The notes: generated from the letters alone by a model not told the origin. Counted from the stretch's first letter, positions 1 through 13,343 are shown. The stretch is DNA of 64,000 nucleotides from Streptomyces humidus (GCF_014649655.1 NZ_BMTL01000025.1:1-64000); one strand, 5' to 3'. Numbers and translations are program-made.

Positions 1-243
1 GTCCTCGCCTTCCTGCGCGAACACGAGGACGACCTGGTGCTGTGCGTGCACAACTTCTCACGCTTCGCACAGCCCACCGAACTCGACCTCAGCCGCTACG
101 ACGGCCGCCACCCCGTCGAGCTGTTCGGCGGAGTCCGCTTCCCCGCCATCGGTGAACTGCCCTACCTGCTCACCCTCGCGGGCCACGGCTTCTACTGGTT
201 CCGGCTCACCAGAGCCGCGTCCCGGATCGGTCGCCGCCAGTGA
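1..243 (+). CDS. treS: trehalose synthase / maltose glucosyltransferase, C-terminal end (partial)
   Basis: Only the last 80 codons are present; the reading frame is open from base 1 to the TGA at 241-243. The visible peptide is the C-terminal beta-sandwich of a GH13 enzyme: 'VLCVHNFSRFAQPTELDLS' followed by 'LPYLLTLAGHGFYWFRL', which is typical of the TreS end. TreS interconverts maltose and trehalose in the cytoplasm and feeds maltose to the maltokinase encoded 28 bases downstream, as in the GlgE pathway of actinobacteria (family knowledge). The catalytic barrel lies outside the window, so identity rests on this tail and on the mak-glgB neighbours. Confidence 0.85.
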   Translation, partial: VLAFLREHEDDLVLCVHNFSRFAQPTELDLSRYDGRHPVELFGGVRFPAIGELPYLLTLAGHGFYWFRLTRAASRIGRRQ

Positions 244-271
244 GCGTGCGCCGCGGAAAGGATGGGTCACC

Positions 272-1633
272 GTGACGAGGACCGCACCCCTGCGACCGGG
301 CAGCGCGAGCGGCGTCCGCTCCGTCGGACCGCTCGCCGCGCTGCTGTGCGAATGGCTGCCCCGGCAGCGCTGGTTCGCCGGCAAGGACCGGCCGCTCACC
401 GATCTGCGCATGCTGTCGATGACCGAGCTGTATCCGGGCTGTCTGCATCTGCTCGTGCACGCCGACCAGTCGGGGCTCCCGACGCCGGGCGGCACTCCCC
501 CGGCCGGCGACTGCTACCAGCTGCTGCTGGGCGTCCAGGAGCATCTGTCGCCCCGGCTGGGGCGTGCTCTGATCGGCAGGGTCGAACAGGGGCCGCTGGC
601 CGGGCTGACGGTCCATGACGCGCTGCAGGACCCCCGCTCGGCGCAGCTGCTCCTGGAGCGGATGCGCCACCCCGGCGCCCTGGGCCCGCTGTGCTTCGAG
701 TCCGACCCGTCCGTGTCGCTGCCCCCGGGGCTCGCGCCGCGGCTGCTGGAGGCCGAGCAGTCCAACACCTCGCTGGTGTACGGGGACGCGTTCATCCTGA
801 AGATCTTCCGGCGCGTCCAGCCCGGGGTGAACCCCGATCTGGAGGTGCCCGTCGCCCTGGCCGGGCAGGGGTGCGGGCGGGTTCCCGCGCCCGTGGCCTG
901 GTTCCGCACGACGCATCCGCAGGAGGCGACCCTCGGCGTGCTCCAGCCGTTCCTGCCCGACGCGTCGGACGGCTGGACGCTCGCGCTGCGGGCCCTGGCC
1001 CGCGGGGAGGACTTCACGGCCGAGGCCGAGGAGCTGGGACGGGCCACCGCGGACGTCCACCTGGCGCTGGCCGCGGCCCTCCCGGCCGGTCCGGACGCCG
1101 AGGACGGACGGACCGCGGCGGCGATGACCGAACGGCTGGAGGCGGCGGCCCGCCACGTGCCGGCGCTGCGGCCGTTCGTCCCCGGGCTGACCACCGCGTT
1201 CGGCGCGCTGGCCGTGTGCGACGCCGGGCCGCCCGCCCAGCGCATCCACGGCGACCTGCACCTCGGTCAGGTCCTGCGGGCCGGACGCGACTGGTTCGTC
1301 ATCGACTTCGAGGGCGAGCCCTCGCGTCCGCTGGCCGAGCGGCGCAGCGCCCATTCCCCGGTCCGCGACATCGCCGGGATGCTGCGCTCCTTCGACTACG
1401 CCGCCCGCCAGCGCCGCCCGTGGCGGCCGGAGTGGGCACGGCGTTGCCGGGAGGCCTACTGCGCGGGCTACGCGGCCCGCGCAGGCTGGGACCCCCGGAA
1501 GAAACATGCCCTGTTGCGTGCCTACGAGACCGACCGAGCCGTGTACGAAGTGCTGTACGAGGCCCGTAACCGTCCCGACTGGCTGCCCGTACCCATGGCG
1601 GCGATCGAGCGACTCGCCGTCCGAGGAGGCTGA
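272..1633 (+). CDS. mak: maltokinase (Mak/Pep2)
   Basis: A 453-residue protein that phosphorylates maltose to maltose 1-phosphate using ATP, the donor for GlgE. The aminoglycoside-phosphotransferase-like catalytic core is visible: a Brenner-type loop HGDLHLGQV with His326/Asp328 and a metal-binding segment VIDFEGEPSRPLAERR with Asp345. The N-terminal part has 'WLPRQRWFAGKDR', characteristic of maltokinases. The GTG at 272 is chosen because GGAAAGG lies about 10 bases upstream; a longer in-frame reading starting at 152 would overlap treS by 90 bases. It ends 5 bases before glgB, so treS-mak-glgB is an operon. Confidence 0.93.
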   Translation: MTRTAPLRPGSASGVRSVGPLAALLCEWLPRQRWFAGKDRPLTDLRMLSMTELYPGCLHLLVHADQSGLPTPGGTPPAGDCYQLLLGVQEHLSPRLGRALIGRVEQGPLAGLTVHDALQDPRSAQLLLERMRHPGALGPLCFESDPSVSLPPGLAPRLLEAEQSNTSLVYGDAFILKIFRRVQPGVNPDLEVPVALAGQGCGRVPAPVAWFRTTHPQEATLGVLQPFLPDASDGWTLALRALARGEDFTAEAEELGRATADVHLALAAALPAGPDAEDGRTAAAMTERLEAAARHVPALRPFVPGLTTAFGALAVCDAGPPAQRIHGDLHLGQVLRAGRDWFVIDFEGEPSRPLAERRSAHSPVRDIAGMLRSFDYAARQRRPWRPEWARRCREAYCAGYAARAGWDPRKKHALLRAYETDRAVYEVLYEARNRPDWLPVPMAAIERLAVRGG

Positions 1634-1638
1634 CCCCC

Positions 1639-3843
1639 GTGGCCCTGCGTGACACCACTCCGCCCGAGTCGGCCGGCCCCCGCCCGCGCACGGCGCCCGC
1701 GCTCGATCCGGGCGACCGCGACCGCCTGCTGTCGGGCTCCCACCACGATCCGCACGCCCTGCTGGGCGCGCACCCGGTACCGGGCGGCATCCTCTTCCGG
1801 GCCCTGCGCCCCTTCGCGGACGCCGTGAGCGTCGTGATCGACGGCGATGCCACGCCGTTGGCCTCTCAGGGCGACGGTCTCTTCGCCGCCGTCCTGCCGT
1901 CGGCCGAGTCGCCCGCGTACACGCTGCTGGTGTCGTACGACGGTGTCGAGCACAAGGTGGACGATCCGTACCGCTTCCTGCCCGCCCTCGGCGACCTCGA
2001 TCTGCATCTGATCCGCGAGGGGCGGCACGAGGAGCTGTGGAAGGCGCTCGGCGCGGAGCCGATGGCGCACCAGGGGGTGAGCGGCACCCGGTTCACGGTG
2101 TGGGCGCCGAACGCCAGGGGGGTGCGGGTCGCCGGGGACTTCTGCTTCTGGGACGGGACAGCCTTCCCGATGCGGTCCCTGGGCTCGTCCGGGGTGTGGG
2201 AGCTCTTCCTGCCCGGCATCGGCGAGGGCGCCCGGTACAAGTTCGAGATCACCTCCCGCCACGGGCACCGCTTTCTCAAGGCCGACCCGATGGCGCGGCG
2301 CTGCGAGGTACCGCCGGACACCGCGTCGATCGTGCACGCCTCGCACTACGAGTGGACGGACCGGGAGTGGATGGCGCACCGGGGCGACGTCCCGGTGCAC
2401 GTGGCGCCGTTCTCCGTGTACGAGGTCCATCTGCCTTCCTGGCGACCAGGTCTGACTTATCGTCAGCTGGCCGAGGTGCTCCCGGCGTATGTCGGCGACC
2501 TCGGTTTCACCCACGTGGAGTTCATGCCGGTCGCCCAGCACCCGTTCTCCGGCTCCTGGGGGTACCAGGTCACCGGCTTCTACGCGCCGGCCTCCCGGCT
2601 GGGCACGCCGGACGACTTCAAGTGCCTGGTGGACGCGCTGCACCGGGCCGGGATCGGTGTGATCGTGGACTGGGTGCCGGCGCACTTCCCCAAGGACGAC
2701 TGGGCGTTGGGGCGGTTCGACGGGGACCCGCTGTACGAACCCGGGGACTCCCGGCGGGCCGAGCACCCGGACTGGGGGACGTTCGAGTTCGACTTCGGGC
2801 GCGTCGAGGTACGCAACTTCCTCGTGGCGAACGCGACTTACTGGTGCGAGGAGTTCCATGTCGACGGTCTGCGGGTGGACGCCGTCGCCTCGATGCTCTA
2901 TCTCGACTACTCCCGGGACTCCGGGCAGTGGACGCCGAACGTGTTCGGCGGCCGGGAGGATCTGGACGCGATGGCGTTCCTGCAGGAGATGAACGCGACG
3001 GTGTACCGCCGCAACCCGGGGGTCGTCACCATCGCGGAGGAGTCCACCGCGTGGGAGGGGGTGACCCGGCCGACCGACAGCGGCGGTCTGGGATTCGGGC
3101 TGAAGTGGAACATGGGCTGGATGCACGACTCGCTCCAGTACATCGCCAAGGATCCGGTGCACCGCAAGTACCACCACAACGAGATGACGTTCTCGATGGT
3201 GTACGCGTACAGCGAGAACTACGTGCTGCCCATCTCCCACGACGAAGTGGTCCACGGCAAGCAGGCGCTGGTGTCCAAGATGCCCGGCGACTGGTGGCAG
3301 CGACGCGCCAACCAGCGGGCCTATCTGGGCTTCATGTGGGCCCATCCCGGCAAGCAACTCCTTTTCATGGGACAGGAGTTCGCGCAGGGCGCGGAGTGGT
3401 CGGAGGAGCACGGGCCGGAGTGGTGGCTGCTCGACCCCGGCTACGCATCGGCGGGCGATCACCGGGGCGTGCAGGATCTGGTGCGCGACCTCAACGCCGT
3501 CTACCGGGCCACCCCCGCGCTCTGGGAGAGGGACACGGACCCGGCAGGCTTTCGCTGGGTGCTCGGCGACGCGGCGGACGACAACGTCTTCGCGTTCCTC
3601 AGGCACGACGCCCACGGGGCTCCGCTGCTCGCCGTCAGCAACTTCTCCCCGGTCGTGCGCCACGACTATCCGCTGGCCGTCCCCGGCGACGTCCCGGCCT
3701 GGCGCGAGGTACTCAACACCGACGCCGCACGCTACGGCGGCAGCGGCGTCGGCCAGGCAGCCCCGGTCGCGTCCCGCGAGGGCCGGATCGGGCTGACGCT
3801 GCCGCCGCTGGCCACGGTGTGGCTGGCGCCCTCGTCCGCTTGA
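1639..3843 (+). CDS. glgB: 1,4-alpha-glucan branching enzyme GlgB
   Basis: A 734-residue cytosolic GH13 branching enzyme that makes alpha-1,6 branches in glycogen-like glucan. After N-terminal CBM48-type modules come the GH13 signatures: 'GSWGYQVTGFYAP', the nucleophile region DGLRVDAVASM (Asp414), the acid/base region TIAEESTAWEGVTRP (Glu467/468) and SHDEVVHGK (Asp535). Length matches the family. The GTG start at 1639 has GAGGAGG 10 bases upstream. Its position after treS and mak is the actinobacterial arrangement in which branching completes GlgE-derived alpha-glucan; it is probably co-transcribed with them. Confidence 0.95.
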   Translation: MALRDTTPPESAGPRPRTAPALDPGDRDRLLSGSHHDPHALLGAHPVPGGILFRALRPFADAVSVVIDGDATPLASQGDGLFAAVLPSAESPAYTLLVSYDGVEHKVDDPYRFLPALGDLDLHLIREGRHEELWKALGAEPMAHQGVSGTRFTVWAPNARGVRVAGDFCFWDGTAFPMRSLGSSGVWELFLPGIGEGARYKFEITSRHGHRFLKADPMARRCEVPPDTASIVHASHYEWTDREWMAHRGDVPVHVAPFSVYEVHLPSWRPGLTYRQLAEVLPAYVGDLGFTHVEFMPVAQHPFSGSWGYQVTGFYAPASRLGTPDDFKCLVDALHRAGIGVIVDWVPAHFPKDDWALGRFDGDPLYEPGDSRRAEHPDWGTFEFDFGRVEVRNFLVANATYWCEEFHVDGLRVDAVASMLYLDYSRDSGQWTPNVFGGREDLDAMAFLQEMNATVYRRNPGVVTIAEESTAWEGVTRPTDSGGLGFGLKWNMGWMHDSLQYIAKDPVHRKYHHNEMTFSMVYAYSENYVLPISHDEVVHGKQALVSKMPGDWWQRRANQRAYLGFMWAHPGKQLLFMGQEFAQGAEWSEEHGPEWWLLDPGYASAGDHRGVQDLVRDLNAVYRATPALWERDTDPAGFRWVLGDAADDNVFAFLRHDAHGAPLLAVSNFSPVVRHDYPLAVPGDVPAWREVLNTDAARYGGSGVGQAAPVASREGRIGLTLPPLATVWLAPSSA

Positions 3844-3900
3844 AAGCAGGCGGAGGGGGCAGGCGGGTGCGTACCACCCACCACAGGAAGGTCACCTCGC

Positions 3901-4989
3901 GTGCGCACCGTCGGAGTGGAGGAGGAACTTCTCCTGGTCGACCCCGGGTCCGGGGAGCCGCAGGCCCTGTCCGCCGCCGTCCTCGCCCGTGCCGCGCGGT
4001 GCGCGGCGGACGACGACGTCTTCGAGAAGGAACTGCACAGCCAGATGCTCGAGTTCAACACCCACCCACAGTCGGGGATGGACGAGCTCGGCGCGGAGAT
4101 CGTGCGCATCCGCGGGGAGGCGGCACGGCATGCCCGGGAGGCCGGGTGCGCCGTCGCCGCGCTCGCCACCTCGCCGTTGCCGGCGCGCCCCTCGATCGGC
4201 ATGAACCGGCGCTACCAGTGGATGGCGGAGCAGTACGGGATCGCGACGCGTGAGCAGATGGTGTGCGGCTGCCACGTGCATGTGTCCGTCGAGTCGGACG
4301 ACGAGGGCGTGGCCGTCGTCGACCGGATCCGGCCCTGGCTGCCGGTGCTGGTCGCGCTGAGCGGCAACTCGCCCTTCTGGCAGGGGCGGGAGACCGGCTA
4401 CGCCAGTTACCGCAGCAGGGTGTGGCAGCGCTGGCCGTCGGCGGGTCCGACCGAGCTGTTCGGTTCCGCCGAGAGCTACCGCCGACGGGTGGCGGACATG
4501 GTGGACACGGGCACGATCCTCGACGAGGCCATGGTCTACTTCGAGGCCCGGCTCTCGGCCCGCTATCCGACGGTGGAGGTGCGGGTGGCGGACGTCTGTC
4601 TGCACGCGGACACCGCCGTGCTGATCGCCACGCTGGTGCGCGGGCTCGTCGAGACGGCCGCCCGGGACCGGCAGTCGGGCCGGGGTCCGCTCGACCACAG
4701 CGTGAGTCTGCTGCGGCTGGCCAACTGGCGCGCCGCGCGCACCGGGCTGACCGGGGACCTGCTGCACCCGGCGACCATGCGGCGCACCCGCGCCGAGACG
4801 GTCGTGGAGGCCCTGCTGGAGCACGTGGAGGGCGCGCTGTCGGACAGCGGTGACCTGGAGCGGGCCCGCGCCTCCTGCGCCCGACTGCTGCGGCACGGCA
4901 CCGGGGCCGAGGTCCAGCGTGAGGTGTGGGAGCGCACCGGCAGTCTGCGCGAGGTCGTCACCGCCTGCGTGGAGCACACGCAGGCCTGA
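3901..4989 (+). CDS. YbdK-family carboxylate-amine ligase (glutamate-cysteine ligase type 2-like)
   Basis: A 362-residue GTG-start protein beginning 'VGVEEELLLVDP', the classic N-terminal signature of the YbdK/GCS2 family. Further family hallmarks are 'NTHPQSGMDEL', 'CGCHVHVSVES', 'LSGNSPFWQGRETGYASYR' and the C-terminal 'HGTGAEVQREVWERTG'. Such enzymes have weak gamma-glutamylcysteine ligase activity in vitro in E. coli YbdK, but the physiological substrate in actinobacteria is not settled, so the ligase name should be read as family level only. It follows glgB by 57 bases with GGAAGG upstream (3886-3891) and may be read through from the glg operon. Confidence 0.88.
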   Translation: MRTVGVEEELLLVDPGSGEPQALSAAVLARAARCAADDDVFEKELHSQMLEFNTHPQSGMDELGAEIVRIRGEAARHAREAGCAVAALATSPLPARPSIGMNRRYQWMAEQYGIATREQMVCGCHVHVSVESDDEGVAVVDRIRPWLPVLVALSGNSPFWQGRETGYASYRSRVWQRWPSAGPTELFGSAESYRRRVADMVDTGTILDEAMVYFEARLSARYPTVEVRVADVCLHADTAVLIATLVRGLVETAARDRQSGRGPLDHSVSLLRLANWRAARTGLTGDLLHPATMRRTRAETVVEALLEHVEGALSDSGDLERARASCARLLRHGTGAEVQREVWERTGSLREVVTACVEHTQA

Positions 4990-5134
4990 GGAGCCCGGCC
5001 CTGGGGTCGAGATCGTCAAGGCGGATTACATATCCGTTCCCGGCCACAAGCGGTCTCTCCTGGGCTACATTCGACCACCGTCGATGACCCTTCCCGTCGG
5101 CGGAGTCACAGCCCGCACACGTCAGGAGCAGCGC

Positions 5135-7036
5135 ATGCGCGACTTCGCCCTCGCTCCCCCAGCCCCCTCGCCCCTGACCGGAGGGCTCGCCGACAGCGTC
5201 TTCGAGACCGCCGCCCGTACCCCCGCGCTCCCGGTGCTCGCCCGGCGCGCGGACGCCTCCGCCGGCTGGGAACAGGTCACGGCCGCCGAGCTGTGCGACG
5301 AAGTGACCGATCTCGCCAAGGGGTTCGTGGCGTCGGGGATCTCCCCCGGCCACCGCGTCGCGATCATGGCGCGCACCCGGTACGAGTGGACGGTGCTGTG
5401 TCACGCGTTGTGGGCGGTGGGCGCCGAGGTGGTGCCCGTCTGTCCGACGTCCTCGCGCGAGCAGGTCGAGTGGATCCTGCGGGACTCCGGCTGCGTCGGG
5501 GTGGTCGTCGAGGACGAACAGAGCGTCATGACCGTGGGATCCGTGTGCGCGGCCCTGCCCGCGTTGCGCCACGTATGGCAGTTGGACGCGGGAGCGCTCG
5601 AACAGCTCACGCAGCGCGGTGAGTCGGTGGCGCTCACCACGGTGAACTCGCTGCGCCGGATCGTGCTGCCCGACTCCTCGGCCGTGATCGCGTACACCTC
5701 CGGCACCTCCGGGCGGCAACGGGGCTGCGCGCTGACCCACCGCAGTCTGGCCAGTCCGTGCGACACGCTCCTGGCCGGCTGGGGGCACACGGCGGCGCCG
5801 GAGGGCGAGCAGGCGAGCGTCCTGGCCTTCCTGCCGTTCTCCCATGTCTACGGACTGATGATCCAGGGGCTGTGCCTGCGCGGGGGCATCCTGATGGGTC
5901 ACGAGCCCGACCTCGGCGCCGAAGCGGTCACGGAGTCGCTGCGCACCTTCCGCCCCACGTATCTGTACGCGGTCCCCTCGGTGTTCGAGAAGATCTACAA
6001 GAACTTCCTGCGGGTGGCCCAGGAGGCCGGACGCGGCGCCCTGTTCGAGCGGGCGGCGGAGACGGCGCGGGTCTTCGCGGCCGCCGTCGAGCGGCAGCGC
6101 CTGGGCCGCGGCTCGGGGCCGGGCCTCGATCTGCGGCTGCAGCACGCGGTGTTCGAGCGGACGGTGTACCGCAGACTCCGGGCGGCGCTCGGCGGCCGGG
6201 TCCACCGCGCCACCTCGGGCGGCTCGCCCCTCCTGCGCGATCTGTCCCTCTTCTACGAGGGCATCGGCATCTACGTGCACGACGGGTACGGCCTGACGGA
6301 GACCGGCGGCGGGATCACCATGCAGCCCCTGGGCCGGGAGAAGTCCGGCACCGTCGGGCAGCCCCTCCCGGGCACGGACCTCCGGGTCGCGGACGACGGG
6401 GAGATCCTGGTGCGCGGCCCGTCGGTCTTCCAGGGCTACCTCAACGACGACGCGGCGACGCGTGCGGCCCTGTCGGGCGGCTGGCTGGCCACGGGGGACC
6501 TGGGCTACCTGGACTCCGACGGCTATCTCACGATCACCGGCCGCAAGAAGGACGTCATCATCACCAGCGGCGGCAAGAGCGTGGCGCCCACCGCGCTGGA
6601 ACAGCGGCTGCGGATGCACCCGCTCGTCCACCAGGCGGTGGTGGTGGGCGACAACCGGCCCTGCGTGGGCGCGCTCATCACCCTCGACCCCGACTTCCTG
6701 GCGCACTGGCGCGGTGGTCTGACGCTGCACGGGGACTCGCAGAGCCGGGAGACGCGCGAGGAGAACGCGCTGCGGGAGGAGATCGGGCGGGCGGTGGCCG
6801 CCGCCAACAGCGCCGTGTCCCGCTCGGAGTCGATCCGGGCCTTCCGTATCCTGCCGCAGCCCTTCGACCAGACCAACGGGCTGCTGACCCCTTCGATGAA
6901 GCTGCGCCGCGACTCGATCGTGGCGCACTACGCGGCGGAGATCGAGGCGATGTACCAGGCGCGGGCGCGACTGCCCCGGCAGAGTCCTCAGGAGGAGGTC
7001 CTGAACTGGGACGACGCGGACGACGTGTTCCGCTGA
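5135..7036 (+). CDS. AMP-dependent long-chain acyl-CoA ligase (FadD-like)
   Basis: A 633-residue member of the ANL adenylate-forming family, probably activating long-chain fatty acids to acyl-CoA through acyl-AMP. Visible motifs are the P-loop AYTSGTSGRQRGCALTHRSL (from about residue 185), GYGLTETGGG (A5), ATGDLGYLDSDGYL and the hinge/A8 region TGRKKDVIITSGGKSVAP. It is of the 'AMP-dependent synthetase' FAA1/FadD15 size class. The ATG at 5135 is preceded by CAGGAGCA; longer readings run into the ybdK-like gene. It is separated from that gene by 145 bases that may contain its own promoter. A GC-rich hairpin follows it. Confidence 0.92.
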   Translation: MRDFALAPPAPSPLTGGLADSVFETAARTPALPVLARRADASAGWEQVTAAELCDEVTDLAKGFVASGISPGHRVAIMARTRYEWTVLCHALWAVGAEVVPVCPTSSREQVEWILRDSGCVGVVVEDEQSVMTVGSVCAALPALRHVWQLDAGALEQLTQRGESVALTTVNSLRRIVLPDSSAVIAYTSGTSGRQRGCALTHRSLASPCDTLLAGWGHTAAPEGEQASVLAFLPFSHVYGLMIQGLCLRGGILMGHEPDLGAEAVTESLRTFRPTYLYAVPSVFEKIYKNFLRVAQEAGRGALFERAAETARVFAAAVERQRLGRGSGPGLDLRLQHAVFERTVYRRLRAALGGRVHRATSGGSPLLRDLSLFYEGIGIYVHDGYGLTETGGGITMQPLGREKSGTVGQPLPGTDLRVADDGEILVRGPSVFQGYLNDDAATRAALSGGWLATGDLGYLDSDGYLTITGRKKDVIITSGGKSVAPTALEQRLRMHPLVHQAVVVGDNRPCVGALITLDPDFLAHWRGGLTLHGDSQSRETREENALREEIGRAVAAANSAVSRSESIRAFRILPQPFDQTNGLLTPSMKLRRDSIVAHYAAEIEAMYQARARLPRQSPQEEVLNWDDADDVFR

Positions 7037-7051
7037 GCCGGCTCCGGCCGT

Positions 7052-7070
7052 CCGCGGGGAGCGCCCGCGG
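7052..7070 (+). terminator. GC-rich hairpin after the acyl-CoA ligase
   Basis: A perfect 7-bp inverted repeat CCGCGGG / CCCGCGG with a 5-base loop begins 15 bases after the TGA. There is no T tract, as is usual in Streptomyces. It is a plausible terminator only by position and structure. Confidence 0.4.
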
Positions 7071-7319
7071 GCCCACCCGGTGCGGGACCGCTCCGGCCGC
7101 CTCTCGCACGTGGGGTGATCACCTGGTGACGGACCGTCGGATCCCGGCCCGCCCCGGCGGCGAGGAGCCGTGCCGTACGTCCTGCGGAGCCGTAGGCCGC
7201 GACCGGACGGACGCGTAGCCTGGGCGGCCCCGGGAACCCTGCAAGGGGCGAAGCCGGACACGGACACAGCCGCACGAGAAAGGACGACGGTCCCGGCCGA
7301 GGCGGGACCGCACACTGAC

Positions 7320-7766
7320 ATGGCAACCGAGCCGCGGGGTAACGAAGCATTGTCCTCCTGGGCGATTCCGAGCCGAACGGCCCGTTTTGCGGGTGAACCG
7401 CACGACGTGACGGGTGCGCGACTGACCACGGAGGAATTCCTCCACGACCTGGCGCGGGCGTCACCGCCGACGGCGCCGGAGTGCTGGCACGACATCGTGC
7501 TGATCGTCACGGAGCTGGCCGCCAACGCGGTCCAGTACGCGCCGGGGCCGTTCGAGCTGCAGCTGCGGCGCACGTTCGACGGGGTGCACGTCACGGTGCA
7601 CGACACCAACAGCACTCCGCCGACCCCTCGCCCGTTCCACCCCGACAGCGGCGGCGGGGGCATAGGCTGGTACCTGGTGCACACGCTCTGCACCCAGGTC
7701 AGCGTGGTGACCGCGGACGCGGGACAGGAGCCGGGCAAGGACGTCCACGTCTTCCTGCCGTGGTGA
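7320..7766 (+). CDS. HATPase anti-sigma / serine-kinase-like protein
   Basis: A 148-residue single-domain GHKL ATPase of the RsbW/SpoIIAB-like type that is abundant in Streptomyces. The N box is IVTELAANAVQYAP, the G1-like segment VHDTNSTPP is degenerate, and the G2-like segment is GGGGIGWYLVHTL. Such proteins bind anti-anti-sigma (STAS) proteins and sigma factors, or phosphorylate the former. The ATG at 7320 is chosen because homologous proteins begin shortly before the 'SRTARFAGEPHDVTGAR' strand; the Shine-Dalgarno sequence is weak. It converges with the minus-strand HATPase gene at 7801-8247. Partner is unknown. Confidence 0.82.
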   Translation: MATEPRGNEALSSWAIPSRTARFAGEPHDVTGARLTTEEFLHDLARASPPTAPECWHDIVLIVTELAANAVQYAPGPFELQLRRTFDGVHVTVHDTNSTPPTPRPFHPDSGGGGIGWYLVHTLCTQVSVVTADAGQEPGKDVHVFLPW

Positions 7767-7800
7767 GGCCACGGTGCGGCCGGCGTGCGGTGCGCGCTGT

Positions 7801-8247
7801 TCAGACCGGGCGGTCGAGGTCGCGGACCGGCAGAAGCACGCTGATCGTCTTCCCGCCCGTGGACCGCTTCTCGACGTCGATCTCCCGGGCCAGACGGACG
7901 ACCAGCGGCCAGCCGTAACCGCCCGTACGACCCCCGGCGGGCGGGGAGCCCGGCCCGTACGCGGCGGCCGGCACGACGTCGCTGTGATCCCGGACGTCGA
8001 CGCGGATCCCCTCGGGAACGGGCGTCACCTCGAACCCGGCCAGTCCGCCGCCGTGCCGGAGGGCGTTGCTCACCAGCTCCGACACGACGAGCAGCAGATC
8101 GATCACGTCCTCCTCGCGCGCCGGGTGCGTCGAGGGATCCCACCGGGAGTCCACCACCGCACGGGCATGGGCCCGGGCGGACGCCGCGGTCGTCACCCGC
8201 GCCGCGGGCGCGCAGGTCCGTACGGTCGCGGACTCCCCTTCCCTCAC
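7801..8247 (-). CDS. HATPase anti-sigma / serine-kinase-like protein
   Basis: A 148-residue GHKL ATPase with N box LLVVSELVSNALRHGGG, G1-like VRDHSD, and G2-like GGRTGGYGWPLVVRLA. This matches the small Streptomyces anti-sigma-type ATPases. The GTG start at 8247 forms a GTGA overlap with the stop of the upstream PRC-barrel gene (8244-8246), implying translational coupling; a longer frame upstream is only the shadow of that gene. If the SigB-like promoter at 8818-8842 is real, it would transcribe both genes, placing a putative regulator of partner switching under the stress sigma factor. Confidence 0.85.
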   Translation of the reverse strand: MREGESATVRTCAPAARVTTAASARAHARAVVDSRWDPSTHPAREEDVIDLLLVVSELVSNALRHGGGLAGFEVTPVPEGIRVDVRDHSDVVPAAAYGPGSPPAGGRTGGYGWPLVVRLAREIDVEKRSTGGKTISVLLPVRDLDRPV

Positions 8248-8615
8248 GGCGACGCCGTCCCCCTCGGGGCCGGGCGGCCGTAGTGTTCGCCGACGGCCGT
8301 GAGATAGGCGGGGTCGCCGGTCTCGCTGTCGGTGCGGAAGCGGGGCGCCTCCTTCACCTCGTCGCCGGTGCAGGCCAGAGAGACCTGGCGGGCCGCGTGG
8401 TCGACGCCCTTCACCAGGCCCACCGGGACGACGGCGCTCCTGCCGAACACCCAGACGCCGGTGTCGACGACCAGGTGCCGCATCCCCTGCGGCCCGGCCT
8501 CGCGTTCCACATGTCCCAGGGTGCCGTCGGTCGTCACGACGGCGTAGCCGGTGAGGTCCTGTCCCTCGACATGACCGCTGCCCGGCGCGTACGACCAGAT
8601 TCCGTGGATGGTCAC
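8244..8615 (-). CDS. PRC-barrel domain protein
   Basis: A 123-residue protein beginning V-T-I-H-G-I-W. Its central 'GYAVVTTDGTLGHVERE' and 'VDTGVWVFGRSAVVPVGLV' form the small beta-barrel seen in PRC-barrel proteins; the C-terminus is a short tail with 'YLTAVGEHYG'. Streptomyces encodes several of these stand-alone proteins in stress-response neighbourhoods, with unknown biochemical role. The GTG at 8615 has GAAGGGAGC upstream. It shares a 4-base overlap with the downstream anti-sigma-type gene. A 438-base leader separates it from the divergent hybrid kinase gene and contains a SigB-type promoter match on this strand. Confidence 0.85.
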   Translation of the reverse strand: MTIHGIWSYAPGSGHVEGQDLTGYAVVTTDGTLGHVEREAGPQGMRHLVVDTGVWVFGRSAVVPVGLVKGVDHAARQVSLACTGDEVKEAPRFRTDSETGDPAYLTAVGEHYGRPAPRGTASP

Positions 8616-8817
8616 GCTGCTCCCTTCTCGCGTTCCACAGCTGCAATTACCCTGCCGGGGCAGCCGCATTCGGGGCGGGACGGCCTGTTTCGGGCCTCGG
8701 CCGGGCGGGCGTGGGCGCCCGCCCGGGAAGCCGCGGGAAACAGGTGCACCACGCCCGCACGACGCGGGGGCGCCGGGGCGGACGGACCGCGTCGTCGCGG
8801 AGAGGAAATCTGATCGG

Positions 8818-8842
8818 GTACCCCGCTTCCGGTCATGCATGC
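8818..8842 (-). promoter_or_regulatory. SigB-type promoter candidate for PRC-barrel/anti-sigma operon
   Basis: On the minus strand the sequence reads GCATG, 14 bases, GGGTAC. This fits the Streptomyces SigB-family consensus GNNTN(14-16)GGGTAC/T. It points toward the PRC-barrel gene, whose start is about 200 bases downstream. The same GCATG/14/GGGTA arrangement occurs at 15952-15976. No transcript data are available here. Confidence 0.6.
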
Positions 8843-8891
8843 ATCGTGTGCACGCTCTGGAATTCCTGTGTGGGCGAAGTGATGTGAGGCT

Positions 8892-8921
8892 TTGTTTCCG
8901 TGCGCTCGCGTGGGTTAGCCT
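8892..8921 (+). promoter_or_regulatory. possible housekeeping promoter for the poly-HAMP kinase
   Basis: TTGTTT, an 18-base spacer and TAGCCT resemble an HrdB-type promoter (TTGACN / TANNNT) about 130 bases before the kinase ATG. An alternative reading in the same place is GTTTC(13)GGGTTA, a poor SigB-type match. Weak evidence. Confidence 0.3.
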
Positions 8922-9053
8922 GCGGCGGATTTCTCTCATCGCACACTTCCGTGAACTGCGGAAACACTGGCGCGACATGCGGGGCCGCCCACCCGGGCGG
9001 CCCGGTTCCGAGTCCCCGTCCGGGGGCTCCTGGGGAGCGGAACGAGGATACGC

Positions 9054-13343
<4,290 letters not shown>

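Larger units (their letters stand above)
8616..9053. other. divergent intergenic region with promoter candidates
   Basis: This 438-base gap lies between the PRC-barrel gene (leftward) and the poly-HAMP kinase gene (rightward). It contains a SigB-type promoter match on the minus strand (8818-8842), a housekeeping-type candidate on the plus strand (8892-8921), and no convincing coding frame. Confidence 0.6.

Noticed and set aside
7114..7123. Perfect palindrome GGTGATCACC as an operator
   Set aside because: Ten-base GC-rich palindromes are common by chance and it has no good promoter context.
8797..8821. GGGTAC at 8816 on the plus strand as a kinase promoter
   Set aside because: GGGTACCC is self-complementary; on the plus strand no GNNTN pentamer lies 14-16 bases upstream, while the minus strand matches.
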